Assembly: GCA_035222895.1 (NCBI GenBank) | Contig: JAVYIG010000088.1 | Span: 686,001 to 750,000 of the forward strand | Direction of reading: 5' to 3' | Source: Strongylocentrotus droebachiensis | Taxonomy: Eukaryota > Echinodermata > Echinoidea > Camarodonta > Strongylocentrotidae | Length of the DNA stretch: 64,000 nt | Shown here: positions 20,501-27,305 of the stretch, piece by piece | Layout of the letters: the number at the start of each line of letters is the position of its first letter | Position numbering within the stretch: the first letter of the stretch is position 1 | Notes under the pieces: generated by a model | The model's database searches: none | What the model was told of the DNA's origin: nothing | What the model saw: only the letters and a program-made list of their open reading frames with translations | Position numbers and translations under genes: made by a program

Positions 20501-20860
20501 GTAGTGTTGTTATTTTTGAAATTCTTTTATTCTGCATCTTTAATTTGTCAAGCATCTGGATTACCGGTACTTAATTATTAAAAGTATAATGCACTTGAAA
20601 AGTTCTCTATTTAAAAGTGCTGTCGTGAAAAAAACCTTACCTACAAATTCATGGTCAATTAAATTCAGCTTGTGTGTGTATTTTCCCCTATTTATCCGTC
20701 AGTGCTGCTGGAAGTGAAAAGGAGGCGAGACTATGTGTATGGACTGTTTGCTGATCGTTCTCAAAGCATCGAGACTCTGAGGAAGCATTATAATCAGTGT
20801 TTGATGGATGGCCGCATAGCAAGACATAAATACATAGAGCAAATGGAAAAGTTGATTTAA
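5217..20860 (+). CDS. Tandem-domain 2-oxoglutarate/Fe(II) oxygenase, secretory
   Basis: Eleven exons join with matching phases and GT-AG borders: 5217-5533, 10669-10833, 11994-12181, 13873-14084, 14673-14769, 15652-15783, 16758-16955, 17491-17581, 18580-18703, 19988-20207, 20703-20860 (633 aa). Residues 1-21 form a hydrophobic signal peptide, so the product probably acts in the ER or is secreted. Two prolyl-hydroxylase-like double-stranded beta-helix domains follow. Domain 1 (about 30-240) ends in a GDHVALTRD..YFNQYW..GELLFY pattern, but T168 stands where the HxD histidine belongs and Y225 replaces the distal histidine. Domain 2 (about 300-480) keeps H394-E-D396, distal H454 in PHSARPP, and R467 for 2-oxoglutarate. 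An Asp/Glu-rich stretch (about 540-580) and a basic helical tail end the protein. The substrate is unknown; protein prolyl or similar hydroxylation is the family expectation. I do not recognise a named orthologue. Start chosen: first of two adjacent ATGs, both in frame with the signal peptide. Confidence 0.88.
5806..6606 (+). CDS. LINE ORF1 (PHD-like finger + coiled coil)
   Basis: 266 codons are open. The N-terminus holds the second half of a Cys-rich finger (CDFCGEWVCLLC). The first half (DCPCIKCGG) is read in another frame just upstream (5786-5812), so one small frameshift near 5810-5830 breaks the finger. Residues about 60-110 are coiled-coil-like, then RKCNIILHNVPES, a motif common in LINE ORF1 proteins. 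The end overlaps ORF2 by 47 bp. Likely role: RNA-binding chaperone of the retrotransposon particle. Confidence 0.75.
   Translation: MWWCIHDGVKALQCDFCGEWVCLLCTALPQQVYDAVVDNVIPNFIWSCDTCVTAVPTIKNLSRMLQDVKSEQGESRKQMNELHTRVDSIEKSLDDKIQTAIDDYRDRETRKCNIILHNVPESDCEQPKERKEEDESIIVTMLNDSLNLAEVKLESVIRLGKKSEGRNRLTKVTLDSVKSKREILNAAKSLKGIEEWSNIFITPDMTPKEREKNKELREELKRRRENGEEGIAIRRGKIVPITQQHKERKISDGAKRGPSADQTFRQ
6560..8260 (+). CDS. LINE ORF2 N-terminal part: repeat linker + endonuclease
   Basis: Residues about 50-290 are made of SGKSNPV-type repeats. Residues about 300-540 are an exonuclease-endonuclease-phosphatase fold: CMYTNADSLMNKRDEF, then AVTEV, GCVYRSP, MGDFNFPEVDW and GKSDHIVM. The frame runs out shortly after a deletion junction near 8240, where the linker to the RT should be. 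CR1 endonucleases nick the target DNA to prime reverse transcription. Confidence 0.83.
   Translation: MERREAPQRTRLFVNSSSKFDRRISNKFLDLGGRSIPHPKDHLSLRNDSPGRSNPVNAHREKNSGKSIPVNNGSERCFGRNNPVSSKDLINYGKSKLVRKSILNCNQAGREEHVPRYSGKDNPAKCTSRNSGRSNPVNAPRGKNSGKSIPVNSGSERCFGRNNPVSSNEQINCGESKLVRKSILKSNQASSEEHVPRHSGKDNPAKCFSSETGRSNSINRESLRSELPGKSNPVIKEVPSHSGKDNPARKFSSRSHGRSIPASNEVPSDSTQRNTSNSGKRDTESGKTEKEQPSPKQKSKLKCMYTNADSLMNKRDEFVAAIELNEPDIIAVTEVLPKYKGKDIQKAELSLEGFDCCFGGEGRGVCIYTKKWLKAIKVDDLTDMNFKESIWCETRLSDEDNLLIGCVYRSPSSSEENNAHLTSLINAVCAKKFTHLLIMGDFNFPEVDWDSWTSSAGATHSSNKLLECLQDNYLFQEVRFNTRYREGQQPSLLDLVIVNEEQLVDDIAEHSPLGKSDHIVMQFELNCHSSTTDDQPTRFLYAKGDFVSLNNDLKEIKWTELSQNQR
6708..7240 (+). repeat. 243-bp tandem duplication inside LINE ORF2
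   Basis: The phrase starting CTGGAAGAAGTAA recurs at 6708, 6951 and 7194, exactly 243 bp (81 codons) apart. The first two units are complete and highly similar; the third is partial. In-frame length keeps the ORF open. Within each unit, shorter S/TGxSxPV motifs recur, so the linker grew by nested duplication. Confidence 0.85.
8257..9825 (+). CDS. LINE reverse transcriptase (CR1 clade)
   Basis: 522 open codons. Motifs in order: NPSKSPGPDGLHPRVLKE, NYRPVSLTS, LDFSKAFDSVPH, SGIPQGSVLGPILF, FADDTKVY (catalytic ADD), then the LGVTFDPSLKFSKHV thumb and a C-terminus with VDHWNMLPKTAVEA. The reading actually enters from TIPEPEVKFDGDP just upstream of the ATG, as in a polyprotein, so the ATG is not a true start. 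No internal stop is seen. The RT is intact, but it is out of frame with the endonuclease part. Confidence 0.87.
   Translation: MKFDGDPLEEVVITTEEVLKKLKKLNPSKSPGPDGLHPRVLKEAAEVLGEPLAVIFNKSIQEGHVPDGWKEANVTAIYKKGKATSPGNYRPVSLTSVICKIMESILRDHIMSFMDEKKILTDHQHGFRSGRSCATQLISVLDSWTSMLDEGGGVDVAYLDFSKAFDSVPHQRLIKKMEAHGIHGKLLNWIESFLKERRQCVAVNGKKSSWADVLSGIPQGSVLGPILFITYINDLPDNLKGHAEMFADDTKVYTHIKTQEDRKTMQQDLDSLCDWAEKWQLKFNVGKCGVMHYGNQDETRPYSMRDGTTRANMEVRKEEKDLGVTFDPSLKFSKHVGKVANKANRIVGLIRRTFAHMDEDMFCLLHKTLVRPHLEYANCVWNPFLRQDITKLEKVQRRATKMVPSIKDLPYVTRLERLDLPTLAYRRLRGDMIQVFKIMNGHNDVDRDSLFSMKEASINLRGHSMKIQKQHARLNIRKNSFTHRVVDHWNMLPKTAVEAASINAFKGQIDAFFSAKYNKYDY
9871..9891 (+). other. 3' UTR hairpin of the LINE
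   Basis: A perfect 9-bp stem, GCAGACAGC / GCTGTCTGC, with an AAA loop, 45 bp after the RT stop codon. LINE reverse transcriptases often recognise a 3' stem-loop, so this is a candidate RT-recognition element. Confidence 0.7.
10005..10034 (+). repeat. 3' terminal decamer repeat of the LINE
   Basis: Three perfect copies of ACAGGTAACT mark the 3' end of the CR1-like element. Confidence 0.8.
10373..10447. mobile_element. Tiny palindromic element with 9-bp target duplication, copy 1
   Basis: Positions 10382-10438 form a palindrome with a perfect 19-bp stem (10389-10407 with 10413-10431, 5-nt loop), extended by imperfect outer arms (TAATTCC/GAGTTA side). It is flanked on both sides by the exact 9-mer TGGTAGACC (10373-10381 and 10439-10447). 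The core AAGCTCCGACGCCG is shared with the copy at 63.6 kb. It lies in intron 1 of gene 1, downstream of the LINE. Confidence 0.85.
10669..10833 (+). CDS. Gene 1 exon 2
   Basis: TTTAG acceptor and GTACAG donor. It contributes residues 106-161 (EFNSGDGPSPWS... to HVFRR), completing codon 106 in phase. The 3' boundary of this exon is echoed in the following intron (see repeats at 11090-11260). Confidence 0.8.
11090..11260 (+). repeat. Decayed copies of the exon 2 / intron 2 border of gene 1
   Basis: The phrase CTTTCAGTATCTCCATG from the end of exon 2 (10803) recurs as CTCTCAGTATCTCCATG at 11186. The donor-side phrase AAGGTACAGTAATTGGCATC (10831) recurs with one change at 11093. Both are followed by similar GA-rich text. 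They look like remnants of local tandem duplication of the exon 2 region and have no usable frame. Confidence 0.6.
11521..11705. repeat. Dispersed repeat shared with 13.5 kb
   Basis: About 180 bp (from GATTTCATTGTGAAAG through TTTGGCCCAGTCTTGGTAAA to ATATGGGACT) recurs at 13499-13680, and more distantly at 40604-40720. It lies in intron 2 of gene 1. Confidence 0.7.
11994..12181 (+). CDS. Gene 1 exon 3 (core of degenerate domain 1)
   Basis: Contains GDHVALTRDNTGEEKEYSLI and GELLFY, the beta-helix core. The position of the first iron-binding histidine holds Thr. Acceptor CAG, donor GTAAGA, phase 2 in and phase 1 out. Confidence 0.85.
12357..12976. repeat. 44-bp minisatellite, 14 copies
   Basis: The unit TGTACAAAGCTGACTGTGTT followed by CACGTAAATTTTGAAGAGATGATC repeats every 44 bp from 12357 to 12972 and runs into a partial, slightly changed 15th unit. 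The copies look identical as read, so the array arose recently or is homogenised. It lies in intron 3 of gene 1. There are no unique spacers, so it is not a CRISPR-like array. Confidence 0.95.
13499..13680. repeat. Dispersed repeat, second intronic copy
   Basis: Partner of 11521-11705, with the same order of blocks and modest divergence. It lies in intron 3 of gene 1, just downstream of the minisatellite. Confidence 0.7.
13873..14084 (+). CDS. Gene 1 exon 4
   Basis: Starts with GYIMKPP, where the family has a histidine two residues before the xKPP, and continues with CLRVRFTTNA, the strand that carries the 2-oxoglutarate arginine. A basic, charged linker follows. Donor GTGAGA, phase 0. Confidence 0.82.
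14673..14769 (+). CDS. Gene 1 exon 5
   Basis: Phase-0 acceptor CCCAG. It encodes NYTTSQGKRLYIFDGLFNSD and on to FVPKH, the N-terminal strand and helix (IFDGLFNSDDLMKL) of the second oxygenase domain. Donor GTAAAC. Confidence 0.8.
14981..15171. mobile_element. Short TIR element, ACAGTCAAACCTG family, copy 1
   Basis: Begins ACAGTCAAGCCTG and ends CAGGTTTGACTGT. The interior carries several direct copies of TTTGTAGACAGGT. Related copies lie at 21600-21775, 46434-46600 and 50016-50260, with a fragment at 42345-42407. It is non-coding, so it is a non-autonomous DNA element; the flanks suggest TA target use. Intron 5 of gene 1. Confidence 0.8.
15652..15783 (+). CDS. Gene 1 exon 6
   Basis: Acceptor TTAG, donor GTGAGA. 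It encodes GMFYFDDSLDLDSDNVQWIA and on to KVAEFVS, part of domain 2. Confidence 0.8.
16004..16321. mobile_element. Foldback element with about 50-bp inverted ends
   Basis: The left arm CCAGGGGGGTGTTTCATAAA with GCTGTTCGTAAAGTTACGCA is mirrored at 16270-16321. The middle has no ORF. The terminal dozen bases match the element at 48.85 kb, whose interior differs, so the two families share termini. Intron 6 of gene 1. Confidence 0.8.
16407..16740 (+). pseudogene. Two degenerate tandem copies of gene 1 exon 7
   Basis: The exon start (GACCAGTG.TA.CC) occurs at 16432, 16602 and 16763 (the true exon), about 165 bp apart. The middle copy follows exon 7 closely for about 110 bp and even keeps a His-Lys-Asp at the HxD site. 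It has a 1-bp deletion after the TGGTATCCA phrase and no donor, ending in a stop. The first copy is more decayed. Each unit also carries its piece of upstream intron (the CCTAGA...CATTGGCC text), so this is a tandem duplication of the exon with its acceptor. Confidence 0.8.
16758..16955 (+). CDS. Gene 1 exon 7 (HxD catalytic exon)
   Basis: Encodes YDHTRIHEDCEV with the H394xD396 iron ligands and the FLVYLTNDW...GETTF core. Acceptor ACAG, donor GTAAGT, phase 1 in and out. Two degenerate copies of its 5' half lie immediately upstream. Confidence 0.87.
17491..17581 (+). CDS. Gene 1 exon 8 (distal His exon)
   Basis: Encodes LPRFGRVVIFEGIIPHSARP with the third iron ligand H454. Acceptor TGTAG, donor GTATGT. 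Confidence 0.85.
18225..18548 (+). mobile_element. 5'-truncated LINE 3' end
   Basis: An open stretch reads FHVARSKAGDRTFTVAAAKE then WNKRPSSIKAAH, the conserved tail of many non-LTR reverse transcriptases. A short 3' UTR with a duplicated segment of about 45 bp (ATTGCATATTATTRTAAGTG) follows, ending in a (AATAAT)n microsatellite at 18525-18549. Intron 8 of gene 1. Confidence 0.75.
18580..18703 (+). CDS. Gene 1 exon 9 (2OG arginine exon)
   Basis: Begins with R467LTFVAKLS, the last strand of the beta-helix with the 2-oxoglutarate-binding arginine, followed by a helical extension (NEWVGRVKSLKTEFGHEEG). Acceptor TTTAG, donor GTGAGT, phase 0. Confidence 0.82.
18816..19055. mobile_element. SINE-like repeat (TATAGCGC...ACCTGGGT family)
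   Basis: Shares blocks with the SINE at 54.9-55.1 kb: a TATAGCGC start, a CAGTGCATTTC block, GGTACCCATTTATCTTACCT, and GGAATGTGGCAAATGTAGAT. The tRNA-like head is not evident. Intron 9 of gene 1. Confidence 0.6.
19182..19270. mobile_element. Half copy of the 48.85-kb foldback element
   Basis: CCAGGGGGGTGTTTCACAAA followed by GATTCTAAGTCAAACTTAAC and a GTTGGACTTAAACATTATG block matches one arm of the element at 48849-49158. Confidence 0.65.
19285..19680. mobile_element. Possible short DNA element with GCGTGTTTA ends
   Basis: The stretch opens GGCGTGTTTATGCTCG and closes with TTAAGCTTAAACGCACCC, giving short imperfect inverted ends. The interior has GATCACGATCACCGATCG and duplicated ACGATGAGCGTT blocks. 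No ORF of note. Intron 9 of gene 1. Confidence 0.4.
19988..20207 (+). CDS. Gene 1 exon 10 (acidic)
   Basis: Encodes a helix (DKHYEDHYKEMLLENAQEL) and then a long Asp/Glu run from GAT/GAC/GAG codons. Acceptor GACAG, donor GTGAGT. Confidence 0.82.
20703..20860 (+). CDS. Gene 1 exon 11 (terminal)
   Basis: Encodes LLEVKRRRDYVYGLFADRSQ and on to EQMEKLI, then TAA. It is a basic, helical C-terminus with no recognisable ER-retrieval tetrapeptide. A polyadenylation signal could not be fixed; AATAAA motifs occur at 21424 (inside a SINE) and 21999. Confidence 0.8.
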
Positions 20861-20934
20861 AATGGAGTATGCATAGAATGACAAGTATCTCATAATTTGG
20901 GGTGTTAAATTTTTTTGTTTTTACCTGATTGCTA

Positions 20935-21090
20935 AGAAAGCATGTGTATGCTTGTAAGTACGCAACCAGGCCAGAGGACCAACAGCTTTAAGTCCTATTC
21001 GAGGGACTTCTTGATGAGGACTTAGTTTTGAACCTGGGACCTCCTGGTTACAAGACCACTGCTCTACCACTGAGCCATCGCGTCTCCTTT
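20935..21090 (-). mobile_element. tRNA-derived SINE (minus strand)
   Basis: On the - strand from about 21086 it reads GATGGCTCAGTGGTAGAGCA (box A) then CTTGTAACCAGGAGGTCCCA and GGTTCAAA (box B-like), a Thr-like tRNA head with a TGT anticodon-loop triplet. A body of about 100 bp follows. Part of the body (GTGTATGCTTGTAAG) recurs at 61826-61840. It is not a functional tRNA because the 3' half does not fold into an acceptor stem. Confidence 0.75.
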
Positions 21091-21212
21091 CACTTTCATT
21101 ATCACTTTCCTTAAACGATCAAAAGTTCATCACAAATTTTCATTCATATTACAGATTTATTACAATATAGTATTTTGTTTACAACTAGATATTTTGTATT
21201 TAAAATTGAATG

Positions 21213-21472
21213 TTTTGGCTCAGTCAGTAGAGCGTCCGCCTCACAACCGGGAGGTCGTGGGTTCGAACCCCGGCCGCGTCATACCAAAAGACGTTAAAAG
21301 ATGGGAGTTGTTGCTACCTTGTTTGGCGTTCAACAATAAGGGATAGAGCAACGTCGATCTGGCGCTGCTCAGTGGCTGCCGGGCTCACGATCAATTGGGC
21401 AAAAAGAATTTCCGTTTCGGTTTAATAAAATTTGGAGTGGACTATTAGGCTATTATTATTATTATTATTATA
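21213..21472 (+). mobile_element. tRNA-derived SINE with ATT tail
   Basis: Head: TGGCTCAGTCAGTAGAGCGT (box A) and GGGTTCGAACCCCGG (box B). A unique body follows (GACGTTAAAAGATGGGAGTT, GTTTGGCGTTCAACAATAAG), then a (TTA)n tail at 21452-21471. This is the standard layout of a Pol III-transcribed SINE mobilised by a LINE. Confidence 0.85.
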
Positions 21473-21599
21473 TGCTTTGTGATGTTTCACACTAATTGAT
21501 GGTTGATGGGTTAACTGAAATATTAAAAAAAAAAAAAAGATATACTTATAATATGTTTGAGATAATACTTACATGTGAACATCTTTGATTTCAATGATA

Positions 21600-21775
21600 T
21601 ACAGTCAAACCTGTCTATAGCGACCGCCCAAGGGAAACACAAAAAGAGGCCTTTGTAGACAGGTGGTCTTTGTAGACAGGTTCCTTTAATACATGATTCA
21701 ATGAGAAACCATTTTCTAGGAAAACAAAAATGTGGCCTTTGTAGACAGGTGGTAACTAAAGCAGGTTTGACTGTA
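21600..21775. mobile_element. Short TIR element, ACAGTCAAACCTG family, copy 2
   Basis: Both termini are clean: ACAGTCAAACCTGTC and GGTTTGACTGT. It is flanked by TA on both sides. The interior matches the copy at 14981 closely (ATTTTC..GGGAAAC and GTGGCCTTTGTAGACAGGTG blocks). Confidence 0.82.
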
Positions 21776-23190
21776 TTAATGTTGATATATTGCCTTATCT
21801 TTCATTCCATATCAGAAAGACAGTACTATGTTTTTATATGCTTTTTATGTCATATTTATGTAACTCTGAACACTGTTATATATTTATTTTGTTATCATAT
21901 CAAAAAATATTTGAATATGTTGGAATGGGGAAATACAGTACTAAATTTATATATCGGTAGTGTTGGTTTTATGTGAGCCCTATAAACCTAGTATTGTGAA
22001 TAAAAATGTTTATGTGATGTTTTTGTATTTTAGTATATTACATCGTAGGTGAAATTCTTATGGTCTTGGCCAGTACTTTCCAGGTTCTCTGTCTTAACTC
22101 TAGTGATGACAGAACATAACAAAATTACATAATTTTACACTGATCTTTGTAAGTTAACGCCATGTGTGTGTATAATTGGGTTTTTACAGTCGTATATCGA
22201 TCAGATAGGATTATTTACGTCTGGGAACCGACCCTTAACTTCACCATCCAAAAGACCTGACTCAGTTTCGAACCGAGGTCGCCTGAGCCAGTTTTGGGGC
22301 GAAGACAGAGAGCCGACCAACTCATATCTCCCTATGAGGAATTCTCAACTAGCCTCATTCCAAGTACTTTTGCATGAGACATATTTACATCTCATCACAA
22401 TGTACAATGTTGAAACAATTTGTTCTTGACATTTTTTCATTTAGATATTTTCTAGGAAGAAAAGTAAGATCCTCATTTCTTGCAAATAATTAAACATGGT
22501 GGTCTGTCATTAAATCTTGAAAATGTTGTTTAAATCTTTCAAGTTTACTAGCTTCCATATGTTATAAAGTATAATGTGTTTAATTTGTGGGAAATAAAAA
22601 CAAAAACTAATCTACCTGACTTCAAAGATATACAGACAGAATTTGTTTTCTTCTTTTTGTTTTCATTTCACAATTTGTAGAGGTATAGAATTCACTCAGC
22701 CTCTGTTAAGACCCCAGGTGTATTTACTCTGATACAGGAAAGTTTCATTGGTAGGCCGGGGTAGTTATTACCAACCTTGATATTTTGTAGGCAATTTAGC
22801 TTTCGTTCACTGTGGAGTATCCCAAGCCAACTGACTATTCACACAGTTTCTATCTGTCTGATCTGCTGCCTCGAGATCACTGGAGCGAAGATAGGTGACA
22901 ATTAATGAATAGCCAGAGTCCCTATTCAGTGAAGGATTAATCCTTTTTATCCAGTTGGATTCTTTGACCTTTCTTGCATGACCAATAGTGTTTGTGTTCA
23001 TGCCATTCAGTCAGGGAGAGGAAGAGAGAGAGAGAAAGAGAGGGTGGGGGAGGGTGAGAGAGAGAGAGTGTGTGAGGGAGGGTGAGAGAGATAGGGTGAG
23101 GGAGGGTGAGAGAGAGAGGGTGAGAGTGAGAGAGAGGGTGAGGGAGAGTAAATAAGAGAGGGTGAGGGAGTGTGAGTGACAGAGGGGGAG
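21776..23190. other. Intergenic, unannotated
   Basis: The region between gene 1 and the next elements. The AT-rich DNA near 21776-22165 could include the gene 1 3' end (AATAAA at 21999). A tRNA-like B-box phrase (TTTCGAACCGAGGTCGCCTGAG) near 22268-22290 suggests an old SINE fragment. A (GAGAGGGT)n microsatellite occupies 23012-23180. No gene was supported. Confidence 0.4.
23012..23182. repeat. GAGAGAGGGTGA microsatellite
   Basis: A purine-rich, strand-asymmetric array of GA and GGGTGAG steps. The Ser/Leu/Pro-rich ORFs on the - strand are shadows of it. Confidence 0.85.
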
Positions 23191-23400
23191 GCAGGGGCGG
23201 ATCCATGCAGCCGGCGGCAGGGCAGGGGGCCCAATTCGTGAGAAAATATTTAGCGGCGAAACGGCCGGCCGACAATTCGCATAGTGGAGGGGGAGGGGGG
23301 TGTGAGCACTAATTTTTTTTTTTTTGCTTCCGAAAATTTGAAAATCGTGCCGGCCGATAATTCGCTCAGGCCCCCCCCTCCTGGATCCACCACTGGTGTC
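23190..23400. mobile_element. Short inverted-repeat element (GGCGGATCCA family)
   Basis: Left end AGGGGCGGATCCATG, right end CTCCTGGATCCACCACTGG. The interior includes GAGCACTAATTTTTTTT, a TGAAAATCGTGCCGGCCGA block and an ATTCGCTCAGG block. The same order of blocks is seen at 63766-64000, so this is a repeated family. The terminus is also found at 1478-1492. Confidence 0.7.
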
Positions 23401-23679
23401 CAACAATTTTTCACAAAATAACTAAAATTTCTATTTTGCAAAATGTATGACTCCGGAGAGTCTTTGCATTTTAGAGTACCTAGATAATATGCTTTCCATA
23501 ATACTCTCATTACCGTATCCTGCTTATTCACTCTTTCAATTCAATGGACTTGAATTTCTCTGTGCATTAACCTGTACGATTATACTATTGTCTATAATTA
23601 CTTTTACCTCACTTATCTCAAATCTTTTTTGAAGAGCACCTAAAAAGATTGTAAAACAAAGGTGTTTTGGGTATTATAA

Positions 23680-23955
23680 TAATCATGAACTTGTTATCGT
23701 TATGCACATAATCAAGAAACTAAGGTTACCTGTTTACGATTCTATTCCATATGGTGTTTTAATTATTATGATAATCAGAACGGTTTGATTGTCATGCACA
23801 TAATCAAGGACCTAAGGTTACCTGTTTACGATTATATTCCATATGGTGTTTTAATTATTATGATAATCAGAAAGGTTTGATTGTCATGCACATAATCAAG
23901 AACCCAACGTAACCTGTTTACAATTCTACTATTCCAAACGGTGTTTTTATTGTAG
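23680..23955. repeat. About 92-bp tandem repeat, three units
   Basis: The phrase ATGCACATAATCAAG recurs at about 23703, 23794 and 23887. Each unit carries GGTTACCTGTTTACGATT and CATATGGTGTTTTAATTATT. The third unit is the most diverged. Confidence 0.85.
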
Positions 23956-24285
23956 GTTGTTTTATATGCTAAGGAGTATAATCAATCCATCGGAGTGAAA
24001 ACATGATTGGAATTAGTACATACAATCCATGATTGTGATAATCGATATCTGGAGCAGGCAACGTTCGGTCAGATTTTAGCTTTATATTCAAACAACGTTT
24101 TGCATAACTTTTTAAAGTTTTGTTAACAACAAAAAACCTATAGACGCCCTGTATATATTTGAAATGTTGGTTTATTTTGCTGAGAGAATATAAACAAATT
24201 GTTGCTGAGACATGTTGAAGAAAAATGGTCTAATGGAAAAAGGAATAGATTACACTTGTCTGCTCATTATTGAATACAGGGAGGG

Positions 24286-24515
24286 GAAGTCCACCCTGAT
24301 ATTAAGTTAGCTTCATTAGAAGCAGAACAATAATTCGGGTTTTCTGTTGTAAGCAGAAAATCTAAATTTTGTATTCTTTCATCAATATTCGACTTTAAAC
24401 GCATTTGTTTTGAAAACCCGTGCAGAAATCTTAAATTAGATCCTCTTTCACATTATGATACAATTTGAGTCAAATTTTGCCATCAAACTTTTGGGGCTCC
24501 CAACGCTTAAGAGGC
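24286..24515. mobile_element. Composite: GGGGAAGTCCACCCT element fragment + half foldback
   Basis: 24286-24345 begins GGGGAAGTCCACCCTGATAT, matching the left end of the TTAA element at 48388. From 24340 to 24515 the text (TTTTCTGTTGTAAGCAGAAA, then CACATTATGATACAATTTGA and TTTTGCCATCAAAC) matches one half of the foldback element at 44252-44616. Confidence 0.65.
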
Positions 24516-26520
24516 TTTACTCATGGAGGTAGGAACGATGGGAGGAAGACAAACTTGTGGAAGAATTCAGCTATATAGAGAGGCAAGGTGAGAAAAAGAA
24601 ACAATAGTTTAACAATGTCCCTCAAAGTCACGGCAGTCAACAACCAAAAGCTTCCAATATCCAATTTTTCAGGTTGTTACATTTGCCTTTATAAATGAAG
24701 AAGAAAAAAATGTGAAGGGTTCTTCAATTTTTACAAATACCACGTTATTGAACAATTTCCAATAGAGGTATAGGATACACTAAACGTAGAGCTACCTTAA
24801 ATTTAGGTTAAAGTCAACTTTTGGACTATATTTTATGACAATAATACTTAAAGTCACTGAGTAGTCGGCTCTCATGGGGAATTCGACACCGTTCGGGTGT
24901 TTACCCAATAACAGGTGTTGTCAATCACCAGGGTTAGCCTCGAGTTTTATGACCATTGGACCTTATGTAATGCTTTGATTTGCCGAAGACTCTCGAGCTC
25001 TCCGAGAGATTAGGGGGTAATTCTTGACTGGACTATGGGTTTGCTGTGTGCAAATTTGTACCCCCATTCATGGTATTTCCACCAAGTCTGGTGTCAGCGA
25101 ATTATGGCCTTCTGCACATGGAAACTGGCGATCCAATCCCTTTAATAGGTATATACATGTAATTATAATCCAAAACAATCAATTCAAGAATTATATTCAC
25201 TTTAATTATAAGATAAAACAATTAAGTTTTGTCAACAACTTTCATATCCACTCAAATAACCATCTGGTATGAGAAATTTTTCTCTATTTCTTGTATTATA
25301 TCCTTCTTTTTCTTCTTCGATCTCCAAGCTTTTTTCTTTCTTTTTTTGTTCTTCTAATTGTTAAAACAAATCTTGTTCCCTTTTTTAATCTTTCCTCTAT
25401 AATATATTTCTTCCTTAATTATGTCTTTCTAATTTTCTTTCTCTCTTTCTTTAATTCTTTCATTCTTTTTCTTTCTTCTTTAATTACTTCTTTCTTCCTG
25501 ATTACTTTCTTACTTTTTCCTACCATTCTTTCCTTTTCTTTCTTTTTCCTACCATTCTTTCCTTTTCTTTCTTTCTTGCCTCGAACAGCTGTGTGGCAGC
25601 TAGCTAGCTGCAGTCGGGGAAACCCCTCCCCCCCCCCCCCCCCCTTACCTCCGCCGCGCTGTAGTATACAGAACCAGACGCAGAAATACTACCAACAACC
25701 ACCAAGCTACGGTGCAGTGCCCACTCGATCCGCTCCACGCACGTACACCTGCACCTGTGTTGGCTCTTCTAGAACAAAATTGCTGTTTCATGCACTGCTA
25801 ATACATGATTATTGTGAGTATATACAATTGTTGGTCTTTTATAATTTTTTAATTACAAACTGCATAACGGTCGGACTAACTTTCTTCGACTAAATCTTAC
25901 TGGATCCCATGTAAAAGTCGGTAAAGTCACTGATCTCGATCGTCTAGCGTCTCCCATCTTTATTGCACAGGTACCATATACCGCATACTAGACTGCACTG
26001 TTTGATTAAAGGGGTTCCGTACGCAGTTACTACTAGTTGGAATGGAGACTTCAATGACTATTTTTCCCCCTCTATATTTATGTTAATCTTTGTGTTTGAC
26101 ATTTCAATCTAGTCACCTCTATGTATAAAGTATTGCAAACTATCTGTCTTGCTCTTCTTGTCATATTTTCTTATATTATAATAAGTTATAACTCGTAATT
26201 AATGTAATTTTTAAAATGTCTGTTTCTGTATGAAACTAGTATAATGTTAGTCTCCTTTTCATTGATGCGTGCTGTATTTTACTGTTCAATTTATTGCTAT
26301 TGTATAATTGTAATTTGTCTATATATATTTATATGTGTTCATGATTGATAAATTGGACAAACAAACAAATTTTTTCTTATCTACATTAACATTTTACATA
26401 TTTTGTTAAATATAGAAACTCAACTATTTTCAACATTGTGGCTGCTGCGTAATAGTCTGTTAACATGGTTAGATATTTTTATCAATTGATTATGACACTC
26501 TCTTATAAATTGTCTCAGGA
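24516..26520. other. Upstream region of gene 2, unannotated
   Basis: No coding exon was supported. 25290-25585 is a T/C-rich low-complexity tract. A short GC-richer island at about 25586-25760 (CAGCTAGCTAGCTG, poly-C, then CpG-bearing text) would fit a promoter or non-coding first exon of the JmjC gene, because the first coding exon has an acceptor-like TGTCTCAG just before it (26512-26519). Confidence 0.35.
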
Positions 26521-26554
26521 AGAAGTTGGACACAGAACTTGACAGAAGGTCAAG

Positions 26555-27305
26555 ATGATCCTTGTTGCACTCCACCTTCTTCAGCTGATAGCTGTAACCC
26601 TTGGAGGAGAAGACATTCCTGAAGGTCACTTAAAACCCTTTGGTCATCATCGACCACCAGACGTGATCATCGATGAGCTCTATGACCTCCCAGACCCACA
26701 GACCTTCTGGGACAAGTATGTCTCTTTGGAAAAAGCTGCCATCTTTCGAGGCGCTGCGGCTCGTAGTCCTGGCTTTACCCTGTGGACAGAGGAATACCTG
26801 AGCGAAGCGTATGGAGACCTTGAGGTTAGACTTGAAGGCAAGCATGAGAGAAACAGCGGTATTCCCGTCGGAGAGAAAGGCCTGGGTCGGGATACCCTAC
26901 GTAGCTTTCTCCAGACATTCCGTGACCAGGACACCTACATCGTCTCCGAGCTCCCGAAGCCGATGTACAAAGACTTCTACATTCCTCCAAGCATCTCGTG
27001 CGGGAACATGCGCAACCGCCTCGTCGAGATTGACCTATGGATGAGCTCCGGAAACACACATAGTATCGTCCACAAGGATGCGTTCAACGCTGTCAACTGC
27101 TTGATGAAGGGCACCAAGTACTGGAAGCTGATCGAGTACAAGTACGAGAAGTGGCTCTACAAGACGTGGGAGCCTAAGCGGGAGATTGGAGGCAACTCAC
27201 AGGTCGACCCGCACAGTATCGATCTGCTGAAGTATCCTGATGTCGCCAAAGTCAGATGGTCCAACATCACAATCAATGCAGGAGATTGCCTGTTCCTACC
27301 CAAAT
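26555..27305 (+). CDS. Gene 2 exon 1 (signal peptide + JmjC HxD)
   Basis: Codes for residues 1-250 plus one base. It contains the signal peptide, FRGAAARSPGF, EIDLWMSSGNTHSIVHKDAF with the HxD pair, and AGDCLFLPK. The donor GTAATT follows directly. The ATG is the first in frame after an acceptor-like CTCAG at 26519, so a 5' UTR exon may lie upstream. Confidence 0.88.

Noticed and set aside
21030-21090. tRNA-Thr gene on the - strand
   Set aside because: The head resembles tRNA, but the T-arm and 3' end run into a SINE body, so it is a tRNA-derived SINE.
21213-21290. Functional tRNA gene
   Set aside because: Boxes A and B are good, but no acceptor stem closes the structure and the unit continues into a SINE body with an ATT tail.
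22937-23406. Ser/Leu/Pro/His-rich - strand ORFs
   Set aside because: They are read through the GAGAGGGT microsatellite and a non-coding short element.
26680-27059. Overlapping ORFs on both strands of the JmjC exon
   Set aside because: They are frame shadows of the real exon 26555-27305, which has family motifs and good splice phases.
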